Assembly: GCA_917880885.1 (NCBI GenBank)
Contig: OU862913.1
Location: forward strand, 46,037,460 to 46,101,459
Length of the DNA: 64,000 bases
Direction of reading: 5' to 3'
Source: Limnephilus marmoratus
Taxonomy: Eukaryota > Arthropoda > Insecta > Trichoptera > Limnephilidae
A model generated the notes under the pieces. It saw only the letters and a program-made list of their open reading frames with translations. It had not been told where the DNA came from and ran no database searches. Position numbers and translations under genes: made by a program. Below, one piece after another: positions 46,138 through 57,077 of the stretch (its first letter is position 1; each line of letters begins with the position of its first letter).

Positions 46138-47343
46138 TTAACGAACCACATGTTGACACACAGTGGAGAAAAGATCTTTTCATGTTCCGACTGTAAAAAA
46201 TCGTTTTCACAAGGGAAATCTTTGATGAGACACATGCTGACTCACAGCGATGAAAAACCTTTCTCATGCTCCATCTGCATAAAATCATTTTCTCGTAAGG
46301 ACTCTTTGACGATCCACATGCTGAATCATAGTGGCGAGAAACCTTTTTCGTGTTCAGACTGCAAAAAACCATTTACCCGAAAGGATCATTTGAAGAGCCA
46401 CATGCTGACTCATAGTGGAGAAAAACCTTTTGCTTGTTATAACTGTACATATTCATGTGTTTATAAGGGAAGTTTGAAGCAACACATGCTGATTCACGAA
46501 GCAAAAAAATCCTTTTCTTGTTCCGATTGCGAAAAATCATTTTATCAAAAGGGATCTTTGAAAGACCACCTGCTTTCACACAGTAGAGAAACACCATTTT
46601 CATGCTCCGACTGCAAAAAATCATTTTCTCGAAAAATACAATTGACAAGCCACATGCTGAAGCACAGCGGAGAAAAACCCTTTTCTTGTTCCGACTGTGA
46701 AAAATCATTTTCTCATGCGACATCTTTGTTGAAACATACGCTGACTCACAACCGAGAAAAACCTTTCTCATGCTCTATCTGTAAAAATTTATTTTCTCAA
46801 AGGGAATATTTGAATAATCACATGCTGATTCACAGTGGAGAAAAACCCTTTTCATGTTCCTACTGCAAAAAATCATTTTTTCGAAAGGGACAATTGGCGA
46901 ACCACGTGTTGACACATAATGAAGAAAAACCCTTTCCATGTTCCGATTGCAAAAAATCGTTTTCTCGAAAGGAACATTTAACGAACCACACGCTGACACA
47001 CAGTGGAGTAAAACCCTTTTCATGTTCCGATTGCAATAAATCATTTTCTCGAAAGGGACATTTGACGAACCACATGCTGATACACGGTGGCGAAAAAATC
47101 TTTTCATGTTCCGACTGTAAAAAATCGTTTAACCAAAAAGAATCTTTGAGATACCACATGCTTAAACACGGTGGAGAAAAACCCTTTTCGTGTTCCGACT
47201 GTAAAAAGTCGTTTTATGAAAAAGGATCTTTGACGAACCACATACTGGCACACAGTGGAAAAAAAGCTTTTACTTGCGACGACTGTACGTTTTCATGTAC
47301 TCGAAAGGCAATCTTCAATCAACACCTACTGACTCACAGGTGA
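46138..47343 (+). CDS. ZNF-C finger exon, 3' part, 14 fingers
   Basis: The frame resumes at TTA ACG AAC CAC ATG, completing the fourth finger (NHMLTH) that starts at 34871. Fourteen further C2H2 fingers follow, mostly CSDCKKSFSRK type with the usual core Phe; two (CYNCTYSC, CDDCTFSC) have Cys. The total in the uninterrupted exon would be 18. The ATG at 46150 is an internal Met. The stop TGA 47341-47343 falls in the linker after the last finger: CACAGGTGAGAAAAA, where the family has CACAGTGGAGAAAAA. Alone, this part lacks a promoter and the acidic module, unless transcription starts in the transposon. Confidence 0.8.
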   Translation, partial: LTNHMLTHSGEKIFSCSDCKKSFSQGKSLMRHMLTHSDEKPFSCSICIKSFSRKDSLTIHMLNHSGEKPFSCSDCKKPFTRKDHLKSHMLTHSGEKPFACYNCTYSCVYKGSLKQHMLIHEAKKSFSCSDCEKSFYQKGSLKDHLLSHSRETPFSCSDCKKSFSRKIQLTSHMLKHSGEKPFSCSDCEKSFSHATSLLKHTLTHNREKPFSCSICKNLFSQREYLNNHMLIHSGEKPFSCSYCKKSFFRKGQLANHVLTHNEEKPFPCSDCKKSFSRKEHLTNHTLTHSGVKPFSCSDCNKSFSRKGHLTNHMLIHGGEKIFSCSDCKKSFNQKESLRYHMLKHGGEKPFSCSDCKKSFYEKGSLTNHILAHSGKKAFTCDDCTFSCTRKAIFNQHLLTHR

Positions 47344-47689
47344 GAAAAAAATATTTTTATTTACGGGCTATGGCTGCTTTTTTTAATACAATATTTTATC
47401 TTACAAAACTGATCAATCAGTTTGATTGTAGGAAATCTCTCATTTTTTCTATTTATTTGCTTACAATAATATAATTAAATGTTTGATATTTTGGTGCGTA
47501 ATCCATAGTAATTACTTAAAAGTAAAATATTTAATATTAAAAAACTTAAATAATTTTTATCATGCTGAAGAAAATAATGTACGATGGTAATTATTTGATT
47601 TTTAACAATAGTTGAAAGATCTAGGTATTTGTTCATAATATTATTTGTTGTTCATAGATCTAGGTATTTGTCCACAATATTATTTGTTT

Positions 47690-47824
47690 TCATGTTCTAT
47701 GGAGGTAGAATGATTTAAATTTTGTTTTGATTTTTGAATAAGATGTCTCATTTTTTATGTTTCCAGGTAATGCGTTAAATATTTCCGTAATTTCACCGTA
47801 TACATTTTGAGATATATTCATGAT
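47690..47824 (-). pseudogene. LINE C-terminal relic
   Basis: The - strand reads NVYGEITEIFNALPGNIKN then SYSKIKTKFKSFYL, the F-N-x-L-P ... F-K-x-x-L-K end of Jockey/CR1-like proteins. Confidence 0.5.
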
Positions 47825-47837
47825 AAACATTTGTGCT

Positions 47838-47910
47838 TGGAAAGGGGCATTTGAAGAGATACATGCTGACGCACAGTGGAGTAAAACTTTTTGCTTTTCC
47901 GACTGTATAT
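47838..47910 (+). pseudogene. Zinc-finger relic after ZNF-C
   Basis: Reads LGKGHLKRYMLTHSGVKLF then AFPTVYFFL. One His has become Tyr and the next cysteines are lost. It shows that the array once ran further. Confidence 0.6.
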
Positions 47911-48916
47911 TTCTTTTTAATTGTTTTCTTATCGTGATCTTCCTGTGTATCACTTTGTATATTTTAGGTTTAAATTTTGTGTTAATAGGAATTTTTTATT
48001 TTATTTTTCTTATTTTGTTTTAATCTCGATCTCGCTGTGTATCATTCTGATTTTGTTGTTTTTTTTTGTGCAGAGTTCTTATATATTTTGTATTATTCAC
48101 ACCACCTTAGTCCTTGTACCTTTCTTGTGACTGTACTTGTAATTTTAGTATTTTTACAATTTTATTATTTTTTTAATTTTTCTGAATGATGGCTTTTATT
48201 TTTCTACAAACTTTTCTAATGTGATGATTGTAATCATATTTCATTCCCATACGACATTAATAAAATTATACTAGCTGCCTAAAAATCACGCCATATGACT
48301 GAGCTTTTAGTGGTTAGCATATAATATCAATATTGTGTCGGTCTTTTATATTTTTACAAAAATAAAATAATACACTTGTTGGGAAAAGTGATTTTGAAGA
48401 GTCTAGCTTTTGTGAAGATAGATGGCAGTAATGAATACAAGGAGGAAAGGGAGTTAGTTGATAAAAATGGCGAGCACGAAGTTGTAACGGTTTCATGTAG
48501 ATTGTGAGGAATTCAAGTATTTTCTAATTTTTAAAACATGTACTTACTTTAAAAAATGCTGGAAGGTAATGATGCCTGGTCGGTGACAAAGTTGTTTTCG
48601 AGCACGGAGATCGCAGATATTTCTTTATTCAGCGACGCACGGCTTCCCCCGTCTAGATGTAGTGATACACTGGTTAGTAACGGAGGTGCGGGGCGGGATA
48701 CAGCTGACCAACAGGGACAAATGCGGTCACAATTTTAATTACCGCTTTCGCGGAAGACTACGACGATTTTTTCTGGACAAAATCAAAATCTCAATTCTTT
48801 CTATGGTACAATAGCTTTAAAAATAAATTAAATACAAATAAATATGCATAATTAGTTGTACATACAGGTCGATTAATGAATGTAGTAATTTTACTAGTGT
48901 AAACTGTTCTTATTTG

Positions 48917-49662
48917 TAGATCAATGCGATTGAAAGAATCCAAATTAAATTTTTTAAAATGGGCATTCCTAGTGAATGCCTAAATTACGATAACCTAATT
49001 CGTTCATTAAATTTAATAAAATTATCAGATCGTAGAATCATTTTCGATTTAACCTGTTTGTATAAAATCATTAATTCAATGTTTGACACCCCTGATTTAT
49101 TATATGTAATCTCCTTTCATACTCCAGGCAGGTCAGTCACAAGACAGTACCTACCATATTATTGTGGCAATTCTAAGTCAACATGCCAATATTATACTCC
49201 TATGCGACGGATTCAACAGCTTGGAAACAAATACTCCGATGTTGTTGATATATTTAATACATCAATTTTAATATATAAACATACCTTATTGAAGTTTTTT
49301 TCATCAAGTAGGGGAATGTGTTGATGAAACTGTTTGAATTGACTAGCATATTGGTGGTGTTTTGTCGGCTGAAGGAGAGAAGCTATTTTTGTATTTTTTT
49401 TAAATAATTTGTGCCTGCATCCTGTGCTGATCAAATTCTATTTTTATAGTACTTTTTTTGTTTTTATATTTTGTGCCTGCATACTGTGTGGATCAAATTC
49501 AATAGTATTTTTGCTTTATATTTGTTTATGTGCAAGTGTTGTAAACAGTCATTTCCTGCACTATTTTCTAGTATAATTTCGTAAATATTGTTAAGTGTAT
49601 ATATGTATGTAAAAGCCTAAAGGGGCGTAAATAAATAAATAAATAAATAAATAAATTTACCG
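48917..49662 (+). pseudogene. Jockey-like LINE 3' end with TAAA tail
   Basis: Reads INAIERIQIKFFKMGIPSEC, then LIKLSDRRIIFDLTCLYKII and a C-terminal domain to 49325. A 3' UTR follows and ends in (TAAA)n at about 49630-49662. It is 5'-truncated; only the region after the RT remains. Confidence 0.65.
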
Positions 49663-49675
49663 GTATCTCATTTTC

Positions 49676-50336
49676 ACGGGGAAGGTAATGAAATTTTAGC
49701 ATGTTTTTTGTATATCATAAAGTAATTAAGTAACAAATGGCTAATCTGGGAAATACTCCTTTTTCCTTTTTTAAATAGCTACATTTTCCAATAAAATTTT
49801 CTTGAAAAACATTCACTTTCATATGACTTTTTTAAGATTTGAACGAAACCGCGGAATGACCCTTTATCACTAACACCGCAGCCTGCAGCTAACTCAGACG
49901 TGGTTTGCGATGGTTCCGCTTCCACAATAGCCTTCAATTCTTCATTATCAATTTTGCTCTCCGGCCGTCCGTGGGGCCTGTTCTGCAGGTCGAAATTTCC
50001 AGAACGAAAACGTTGGAACCAAAAACGCACTGTGTTTTCTTTTGCGGCACCGTCGCCATTCACATCATTAATCCTTCGAGCCGTTTCTGCAGCACTGGTG
50101 CCACGGTGGAACTCGTACTTGTAAATAATGCGATATTTCAAGTTTTCCATTTTGTAAACTAAGTGACGCAAAGAAAAAAAACAATTAAGGAAAAAACAAA
50201 TGAATTATAATTTTCGAAACACAAATACATGAGTAAATAGCTGTATAAATTTGAATTTAGAATTCCTAACCAAAGAGAAGATATTTGAGATCAAAGTTGC
50301 CAGTACAGCAAAATGCCAATTTCATATGTAAGGACC
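49676..50336 (-). mobile_element. mariner element 1, internally deleted
   Basis: The - strand start is near 50336 with AGGTCCTTACATATGAAATT, a mariner-like end. A decayed match (ATGAAATTTTAGCAT) lies near 49690. Only the N-terminal half of the transposase remains. Confidence 0.55.
49779..50171 (-). pseudogene. mariner transposase N-terminal half
   Basis: The - strand has the paired helix-turn-helix DNA-binding region of mariner transposases: EFHRGTSAAETARRI, TVRFWFQRFRSGNFDLQNR, GRPESKIDNEELKAIVEA, TTSELAAGCGVSDK. After that the sequence jumps to unrelated residues, and the D-D-D catalytic domain is absent. The frame is open for 130 codons. Confidence 0.75.
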
Positions 50337-50473
50337 TAATATAATAAATTGTATTCGAATGTACTCCTGAGTTGATTATACAAGACGATGATAGTGTGAT
50401 AAGACTGCAGTCGACCCTTCTAAGAATAGAGTTTCCCATGCTGAGATATTACTCCTGATTGCTAGTACAACTT

Positions 50474-51427
50474 CTTTTTTTTATATGAATACCTCACAAG
50501 AGTCTTAGCTGCTCCCGTCTGAAGCCAGTGAGACTATGGCATCCTTAATTGGGGTATGTTATGAGGCTGAAGGGTGGGAAGGGGGTGGGGAAGAGGAGGG
50601 TGGGGAAGTACCTGGCTATTCAGAACTGGTCACCAAATACGGCTAAATCCATTTTAAGCAAAGTTTCAATTCTGAAAGGTGGTCTTACACCAGGGCGATA
50701 CTGAGAGTATCTTCCACTCTGGAACGTGCCGCAAATATCCTATATATTATTTTGACTAACTAACCATCATGCTGTTTCACCTCAGGGGTAGGCAGAGAGG
50801 ATGGACCGCCAAACAACTTGGTCTTGGCACACACTCCTTGCCTCGTTCACATTCATACATCGTCTCATACATGCTCTTCTATTATTCTGACTCTTGACAT
50901 TGACCGACTCAAGTATCTGATTCACTTGGTCGTGCCATGTCTTTCTTGGGCTTCCCCGACTTCTTCTACCATTCACATTTGCGTCATATATTCTCCTTAC
51001 ACTCCTTTCCTCGTTCATTCGCTCTACATGCCCAAACCATCGGAGCTTTCCTTTCTTGATCTTACTCATCATACATGGTTTTACCACACATACGTCTCAG
51101 GGATCTCATTTCCACAGCATTCCGTCTACTTTCATCCTTCCTCTGCCAGTTCCATGCCTCACTATGCATTCACCCTTCTTACAATGTCTCTATCAGCCTT
51201 CCCATCTCTCGTAAACATACTTCCCAAATAAACAAACTCATCCACCTGCTCCAAGTATTCAACATTCACAACTATGTTGCACATTGTTTTCGTAGTATAT
51301 TATTTTAAATGAATTAATTGTGAAATAACACAAATTAACAAATAAACTTTATTTGCCCACGCCGGGATTCGATTTCGCGACCATCGGATTGCGAATCAAA
51401 AGCCTTACCGCTAGGACACGCCGGCTG
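50474..51427 (-). mobile_element. SINE S1 split by a LINE insertion
   Basis: Body 50474-50753 and head 51296-51427 belong to one S1 copy. The head (51427-51358) has CGGGATTCGATTTCG, a worn B box. They are separated by a LINE fragment flanked by the 11-bp repeat TATATTATTTT (50743-50753 and 51296-51306). Confidence 0.75.
50754..51295 (-). pseudogene. LINE RT C-terminal fragment, 5'-truncated
   Basis: The - strand reads FVYLGSMFTRDGKADRDI (frame-shifted), then KIKKGKLRWFGHVERMNEE, RRSRGSPRKTWHDQV, NNRRACMRRCMNVNEARSVC and WRSILSAYP. This C-terminus is common in insect LINEs annotated as RNA-directed DNA polymerase. 50782-51087 is open. The decayed copies at 4505 and 5362 are the same family. 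Confidence 0.8.
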
Positions 51428-51576
51428 TCAACTGAAGAGACAGCCCTGCCATTGTCGCCACTGTTAAATTCCACGTACTGACAAGCAACACAAGATCAAA
51501 CGTAATATTCTTATGCAACACATATACAACCATCAGACACACTAACCAATATGATGCAGGACCTGGGAAACTCCGA

Positions 51577-52610
51577 GGGTCAGTCAATAAGTTAGCCTCC
51601 TATTTTTTTTCTACTTAAATAAAGTTAGTTAAGTGAAAATTTTGAATTTGGTGCTATTCCTCAAATCTTCTACAATCTGCTGCAGTAGTAACTTTTTGTG
51701 TCAACAGGTGGCAGCACTGCAGTCGCTTGCAAAATGGCTGACATCGATGTTCATCATAGATAGATTCTTGACTGTTGAAGGTGAAATGCAAAAATTCACA
51801 TTCATGAAAGATTGAAACATGTGCACCATGATGCAACAGCGGACGTCAGCACTGCTAGACGATGGATTCGTTACTGTAACGAAGCTGAAGGACAAACACC
51901 GCTGGCTGAGGAAAAGCGGAGCAGCGCAGGCTGTTGATTGCAGGGACTGCACTCATTCGTGGTGACCCCAAATAAATATATTCTCTCCCTCAGTAAAGGC
52001 AGTGTTATTTATTTATTTATTTATTTAAACGCCATAGCATGGCTTTTACATTGAAGTGAGTACATGGTATTATAAGTATACAGTGGTACACAGGAGATTA
52101 TCAATAATAACAAAGTAGAAATTATGATGATTATTCGATCTTTATTAACTGATTTTTCAACAAAAGTTTTGCAAGGTGGGTACCAAGAAACTTAACCAGC
52201 CAGAATAAAGAAACAAAAAAAACAATGGCCTCACAACGCTTGCAGCTCTTAGTTTTTGGAAAAATTTGTGACCGGAGACGAAAAATGAGTTCATTTTTTT
52301 AACCTGAATCAAAGAGGCAGTCAATGGAATGGCATCACACAAACTCACCAAGGACAAAAAAAATCAAAACCGTGTGATCGGCGGTGAAAGTTATGGTGAT
52401 GGTGTTCTGGAAATGACCGTGCTTTTTACAACACTGTGATTCATGCCTTTGTTAAAAGATGGACCACAGCTGTGGAAATGGATGGAGATTATATTGAAAA
52501 GTAACAAATTAATCGTCGATAGTGTGGTTTTCGACCTTTGTAATTGCATTTTTTATTACTTGACAATTAAAAGGAGAAAAAAATAGGGGGCATTATTTAT
52601 TGACTGGGCC
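51577..52610 (+). mobile_element. mariner element 2, decayed, with a nested tail insertion
   Basis: The ends GGGTCAGTCAATAA and, inverted, GGCCCAGTCAATAA continue as matching CCTATTTTTT stretches. Transposase pieces on the + strand: DATADVSTARRWIRYCNEAE (about 51835), FVTGDEK (about 52255), SMEWHHTNSPRTKKIKTV (about 52325) with SAVKVMVMVFW, and RWTTAVEMDGDYIEK (52460-52502). All are broken by shifts. A (TTTA)n-led LINE tail lies at about 52000-52120 in reverse orientation. Confidence 0.7.
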
Positions 52611-52692
52611 TAGTAGTTTGGGGAAAAAACCGTAACTCTGATTTGGATTCCTGAACATGCTCACATAGTGGGTTGCATATTGCTGATTCTTC

Positions 52693-53575
52693 AGGGTAAA
52701 TTTTCGGGATTAGTGTCCATGGTTATTACGAATAATTTTTAGAAAAAAACTAAAAGGAAACTTTTTGCATCACGGGCGGCGGAAAACAATGCATTTTATA
52801 TTTCAATTGCGTAAAATTAATTAGCGAAGAGCTAAATATGACTGTAGCCAACTTCGTGGGATACATGAAAAGGCGCGCAATTAGCATTTAGTCCACCTCA
52901 CGGATAATACGGAACTTTGAGGTTAAACTACAAAAGCTGCATGTCATCATAATTTTAAAAAACACCCCAGGTTTTGAATGGTTTGTTTGGCAAAGCAGGG
53001 TTTGTGTATATTATCTTTATTTTAAAAAACATCCCAGGTTTTCAATGGTTTGTTTGGCAAAGCAGGGTTTGTGTAGCGGGCTTGTGTATATTATCATTAT
53101 TTTAAAAAACATCCCAGGTTTTGAATGGTTTGTCTGGCAAAGCAGGGTTTGTGTAGCGGGCTTGTGTATATTATCTTTATTTTAAAAAACATCCCAGGAT
53201 TTGAATGGTTTGTCTCCATTCCAGTGCCTGATTAGAGGTTCGTTTACATTATATTATTAATTCTGTTTTTCATAATTACGTGCCTTATCATGTATCCCAC
53301 GACTTTGTGGGATACATGATACATGGCTACAGTCGTATCTAGCTCTTGTTTGTATCAGGGATACCAACATAACAAACAGTGACGGAATGGCCGCCGGATT
53401 ACCGCCGTATCGGTTCGCGAAGTGAAATTTAATTGTACGCAATTGAAAATTAAAATGCATCATTTTCCGCCGCCCGTGATGCAAAAAGTTTCCTTTTATA
53501 GTGATTAAGGAGAATCTAAAGTTTTTTTCTAAAAATTATTCGTAATAACCATGGACACTAATCCCGAAAAATTAC
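52693..53575. repeat. Fold-back element with tandem core
   Basis: Arms 52693-52870 and 53288-53575 are inverted (ATTTTCGGGATTAGTGTCC facing GGACACTAATCCCGAAAA). The centre (52951-53219) holds about four 70-80-bp tandem units with AAAAAACATCCCAGG and GGCAAAGCAGGGTTTGTG. The same centre sequence is single in the fold-back at 21155-21780. Confidence 0.75.
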
Positions 53576-53776
53576 CTTCTTCGGTAACACAAGGAGTATC
53601 CAACCCTATTGTTACCCTCGTAAACCATATTCCCCTATCTGATATTTTTTCCATCATCAAAGATAGATCCCACAATGTTTGAGCAGTGTATTGGTTCACA
53701 TTGCTAATCAATCCAAGGGTGCCTGCTATGCCTCAATACAAAGGATTATCAGATATAAATGGGATAATCTTTTTAA

Positions 53777-54272
53777 CCTTCCAGTAGTCGCACCCTTGCG
53801 CTGAACAAAAGCAGTCGCGCTCGGTCGGTGATTCCGCAACATTAGGCATCTGATTTTAGAAAACGACTGAATATTTCAAATACGTAATAATTGAAGTCTG
53901 TGAAATCTCAATTTTTTAGACATCTGACACAAAACAATGCTAAAAATCAATGTAATAATTTGCAACGTATTGCGTATAACATATGTATGTAAAATAAAAC
54001 TAAGTTCTAAATAATATGATATAAATATCATGAAATATAATGAAACATGAAGATTTTTCAAGTACACAACCAGTAGCACGCGGAATCTGAGACCGCAAAT
54101 ATAAACAAAAGAACAGTTGCGTTTGCGACGAATGTCACTGAAGTACTGAGGGGACGTATCTCACCTCCCCGAGGATATCACAGAAGCGCAATTGTCTATT
54201 GTTTGTAGTTAGCGTATAATCAATAAAATAAGTTCGTTGCGGACTCACAGACCATGCGCGACAGCTGAAAGA
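53777..54272. mobile_element. piggyBac-like MITE
   Basis: 496 bp flanked by TTAA (53773-53776 and 54273-54276). The ends CCTTCCAGTAGTCGC and, inverted, TCTTTCAGCTGTCGC agree at most places. It does not code. Confidence 0.6.
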
Positions 54273-54333
54273 TTAATGGCATAATCCATGGAACCATTCC
54301 CCCATTTTTCCAAAAAAGAAACTTCCTTATTCG

Positions 54334-54487
54334 AACGAGAATCGGGCATTGTTCCGTTCCTTCTCACCTTTATAAAATTCTCGCTCTTGACTCCCCAGAT
54401 TGTACATTCTGTGGTCTAGATATGGGAACTTTAGATCACATATTTTTTGGTTGTCCCTCTCTAAATAAATATCCTCTTCTATTAATC
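54334..54487 (+). pseudogene. LINE RNase H-distal zinc-knuckle fragment
   Basis: Reads RTRIGHCSVPSHLYKIL, DSPDCTFCGLDMGTLDHIFF and GCP. This T-G-H-...-C-x2-C-x-H-x-C pattern closes Jockey/I-type LINE proteins. It stops at 54485-54487. Confidence 0.65.
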
Positions 54488-54489
54488 TA

Positions 54490-55427
54490 AAATTGCCTCC
54501 GTTAAGGATCTCGGTGTCGTTTTTGATCCTGAACTGACATTCTCTGCCCATATATCGCAGCTCATTAAGTCTTGCTACAAACTTCTTGGGTTCATCATCA
54601 GGACTTGTAAGCATTTTGATAACCGCTAAAATACGCTAGCATTGTTCAATGGCATAGTGAGAAGCAAGCTGGAGTACGCGAGCGATGTTTGGGCACCGTA
54701 CCACCAGAAGTACATCAATACGTTAGAGCAAATTCAGATGAAATTCCTCAGGTATGTCTATATGCAGAAGCATGGAATCTATCCAGGGTTCCTGCACGAT
54801 ATTGACTTACTTAAGGAAACTAGACGGAAAGCAAGTCTTGCTATTCTGTCTTTCAACAATTTCATCGATAGCCCATTCCTCTTGAGATGCTATGATTTAT
54901 ATGTACCAGACCACTACAGCCGAAGTCGACATCATGATCTTGCAAACCATTTGAATGTAAGTGACTGTTCTCTATGAAAGGAAAGTGCTGAGAAGAATAT
55001 GTGGACCCGTGAAAGAGGGTGAACAGTGGCGCATCCGGCACAATACAGAATTGTATGATATATATATATATATAAGGCCCCTAGCATCTCAGCACATATG
55101 AGACTCCTCAGGCCGAGATGGGCTGGGCATGTACAGAGAATGCCGGATACACGCGTCCCAAAAAGAATTTTGGCTGGACACCCAGGTTGAAAGAGAAAAG
55201 TGGGAAGACCCAGACTGAGGTGGGAAGACGAAGTAAGTGGGGATGCAGCACAGCTTCTCCAGTTACCAAATTGGAAGTCAGCCGCTGAGGACAGAAGGAG
55301 TTGGAGGCGACTGTTGCAGGAGGCCAAAGCTCGATATGGGCTGTAGCGCCATCGAAGAAGAAGAAAAAGACTGTTCTCTATATGCCTTAAAACTATTATT
55401 GAAGAGTCACCTGCCTAAATGCTGACA
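54490..55427 (+). pseudogene. Jockey-like LINE C-terminus, split by a second LINE
   Basis: Reads VKDLGVVFDPELTFSAHISQ, then NGIVRSKLEYASDVWAPYHQ and KFLRYVYMQKHGIYPGFLHD. One stop occurs at 54628. At 54963 a 393-bp RTE-type fragment intervenes; the frame then ends CSLYALKLLLKSHLPKC. Confidence 0.7.
54976..55368 (+). mobile_element. RTE-type LINE 3' fragment with target duplication
   Basis: Flanked by the 13-bp repeat GACTGTTCTCTAT (54963-54975 and 55369-55381). Frames give ERKVLRRICGPVKEG, MRLLRPRWAGHVQRM, GRPRLRWEDEVSGD and RRSWRRLLQEAKARYGL and end GCGCCATCGAAGAAGAAG, the usual RTE-like tail. It is 5'-truncated and frame-shifted. Confidence 0.8.
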
Positions 55428-55885
55428 TGGCAACTAAATTGAACTGTAATGGGAATAATTTTCTGTTGTACAATAAAAATCAAATTAATTAAAATTGATT
55501 AATTTCAAAGCTTACGCAAGGGTCGGGCGATAAATAAAACACAAGTTTCGATGTTGCCATTAGGCAGGTAAAATAATAATATATGTACACATTATAATAT
55601 ATTATATTGACAGCTATAACATACACATTTTTAGTTTGCTTTCAACACACACCATTACAATTGCAAATCTCTACACATGCTCCATTTTCTAGGAGAATAA
55701 ACCCGCTGATTTGCATGCAATTTGGCACTTTCCTGGAGAGTAAAACCGCATTCAATCGTTTAACCTTAAATTATGAAAAAAAAATATCATCAGACGGCAA
55801 AATTGCATCTACATCATGAATCGCTGTTCGAGTATGTGCTGGTACACCCTGTATAGAATCAATGACAAGTGTTTCTTTTCAAATT
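55428..55885. other. Spacer; possible mariner-type end
   Basis: ACACCCTGTATAG near 55846 resembles the TATACAGGGTGT ends of some mariner-related elements. No partner was seen. No gene. Confidence 0.35.
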
Positions 55886-56158
55886 CATGTTAAAGTATAA
55901 ATTCAATACGGTATTACTTTTCATGTTAAAGTGGAAATTCAACACGGTATTACTTTCCATGTTAAAGTGTAAATTCAATACGGTATTACTTTTCATGTTA
56001 AAGTGTAAATTCAATACGGTATTACTTTCCGTGTTAAAGTGTAAATTCAATACGGTATTACTTTTCATGTTAAAGTGTAAATTCAATACGGTATTACTTT
56101 CCGTGTTAAAGTGTAAATTCAATACGGTATTACTTTCCATGTCAAAGTGTAAATTCAT
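55886..56158. repeat. 36-bp minisatellite, about 7.5 copies
   Basis: Unit CATGTTAAAGTGTAAATTCA followed by ATACGGTATTACTTTC. Starts at 55886, 55922, 55958 and every 36 bp. Because 36 is a multiple of 3 both strands are open with 12-residue repeats; neither is called as a gene. Confidence 0.85.
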
Positions 56159-56727
56159 TTTATATGTATTTTTAATATAGTATAAATTGGATAAATTTAG
56201 TACAAGTTATGACAAAATTTCGAAATGTTTATACGAATACTCGAGGTTTTTATTTTTTTTTTTAAATGACATCAGTAATAATTTAGACTATTTCCCAATT
56301 GTTAAAGGAAATCTTTTCAACCACCAAACTAATTCTATTTCTCTTTTTCAAAAAGGATTTATAAAACAAACAGTTGTTATTATGTTTTATAAATATTATT
56401 TCTTGTCAATAGAGAAAGAAAGAAATAATAGCAGCCCTTTCAAAACTGGAGCTCATTTTATAATAGTTTATTTTTTATATTTACTTAATAAATATATAGT
56501 AATTAAGAAACCAGCTCTATTCACTGTGAAATATATTTTTGTTATGCTGATGACTCTACAAATTTGTGGACATGTTATTGTCTAAGAAAATTAATACAAA
56601 ATGTGGCAAGTTTGTTTTGTTCAACACACTTTTGTTTCCAGTAAATTCTTAATTCAAACATAGGTCACGTATGACAAAGATAGACATACAAATAATATGA
56701 GTGTACAAACGAAATATATACAGGACT
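56159..56727. other. AT-rich spacer with an unsupported frame
   Basis: A 132-codon + frame (56187-56585) is rich in Phe, Ile and Tyr and has hydrophobic stretches, as chance frames in AT-rich DNA do. No homology is recognised. Confidence 0.35.
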
Positions 56728-57077
56728 GGGCAGGAGTCTCAACTGCTAGACTACGGCATCCCCAATTGGAGTATCTTGTGAGGTTTAAGATAGTGGGGAG
56801 GGGAAGAAGAGGAAGGTGGGGGTGTGCCTGGCTATTCAAATCTGGTCACCAAACCCGCCTAAAGCCATTTCAGACAATGTCTCAATTGGTGTTCATACAC
56901 CAGGTGATATTAGAGAATCTTCAACTTTGGATGCAGCAAATATACTATATATTATTTTTAATGAATTAATTGTGAAATAACAAAAATTAATAAAATAAAA
57001 TTTTTGTGCACGTCGGTGTTTGAACTGTGATCTCCGGATTGCTGGTTGAGAGCCTTACCCCACGACCACAGAGGCCA
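56728..57077 (-). mobile_element. SINE S1-like copy with F2-type head
   Basis: The body matches S1 (CTATTCAAATCTGGTCACCA, TGAATTAATTGTGAAATAAC). The head (57077-57010) has CTGTGGTCGTGGGGTAAGG as A-box region and a worn B box, closer to the head at 24784. Confidence 0.65.

Larger units (their letters stand above)
47344..48916. other. 3' flank of ZNF-C
   Basis: AT-rich. It contains a LINE relic (47690-47824, -), a finger relic (47838-47910, +), the repeat at 48283-48350 shared with 10348-10420, and an unrecognised 60-codon frame at 48556-48738 that cannot be supported as a gene. Confidence 0.5.

Noticed and set aside
46067..47159. Several - strand frames of 99-132 residues opposite the ZNF-C fingers
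   Set aside because: They are mirror frames of the 84-bp finger repeat and show no domain of their own.
55859..56158. A 99-residue repeat protein on the - strand
   Set aside because: The frame is a result of a 36-bp repeat; the + strand is equally open.
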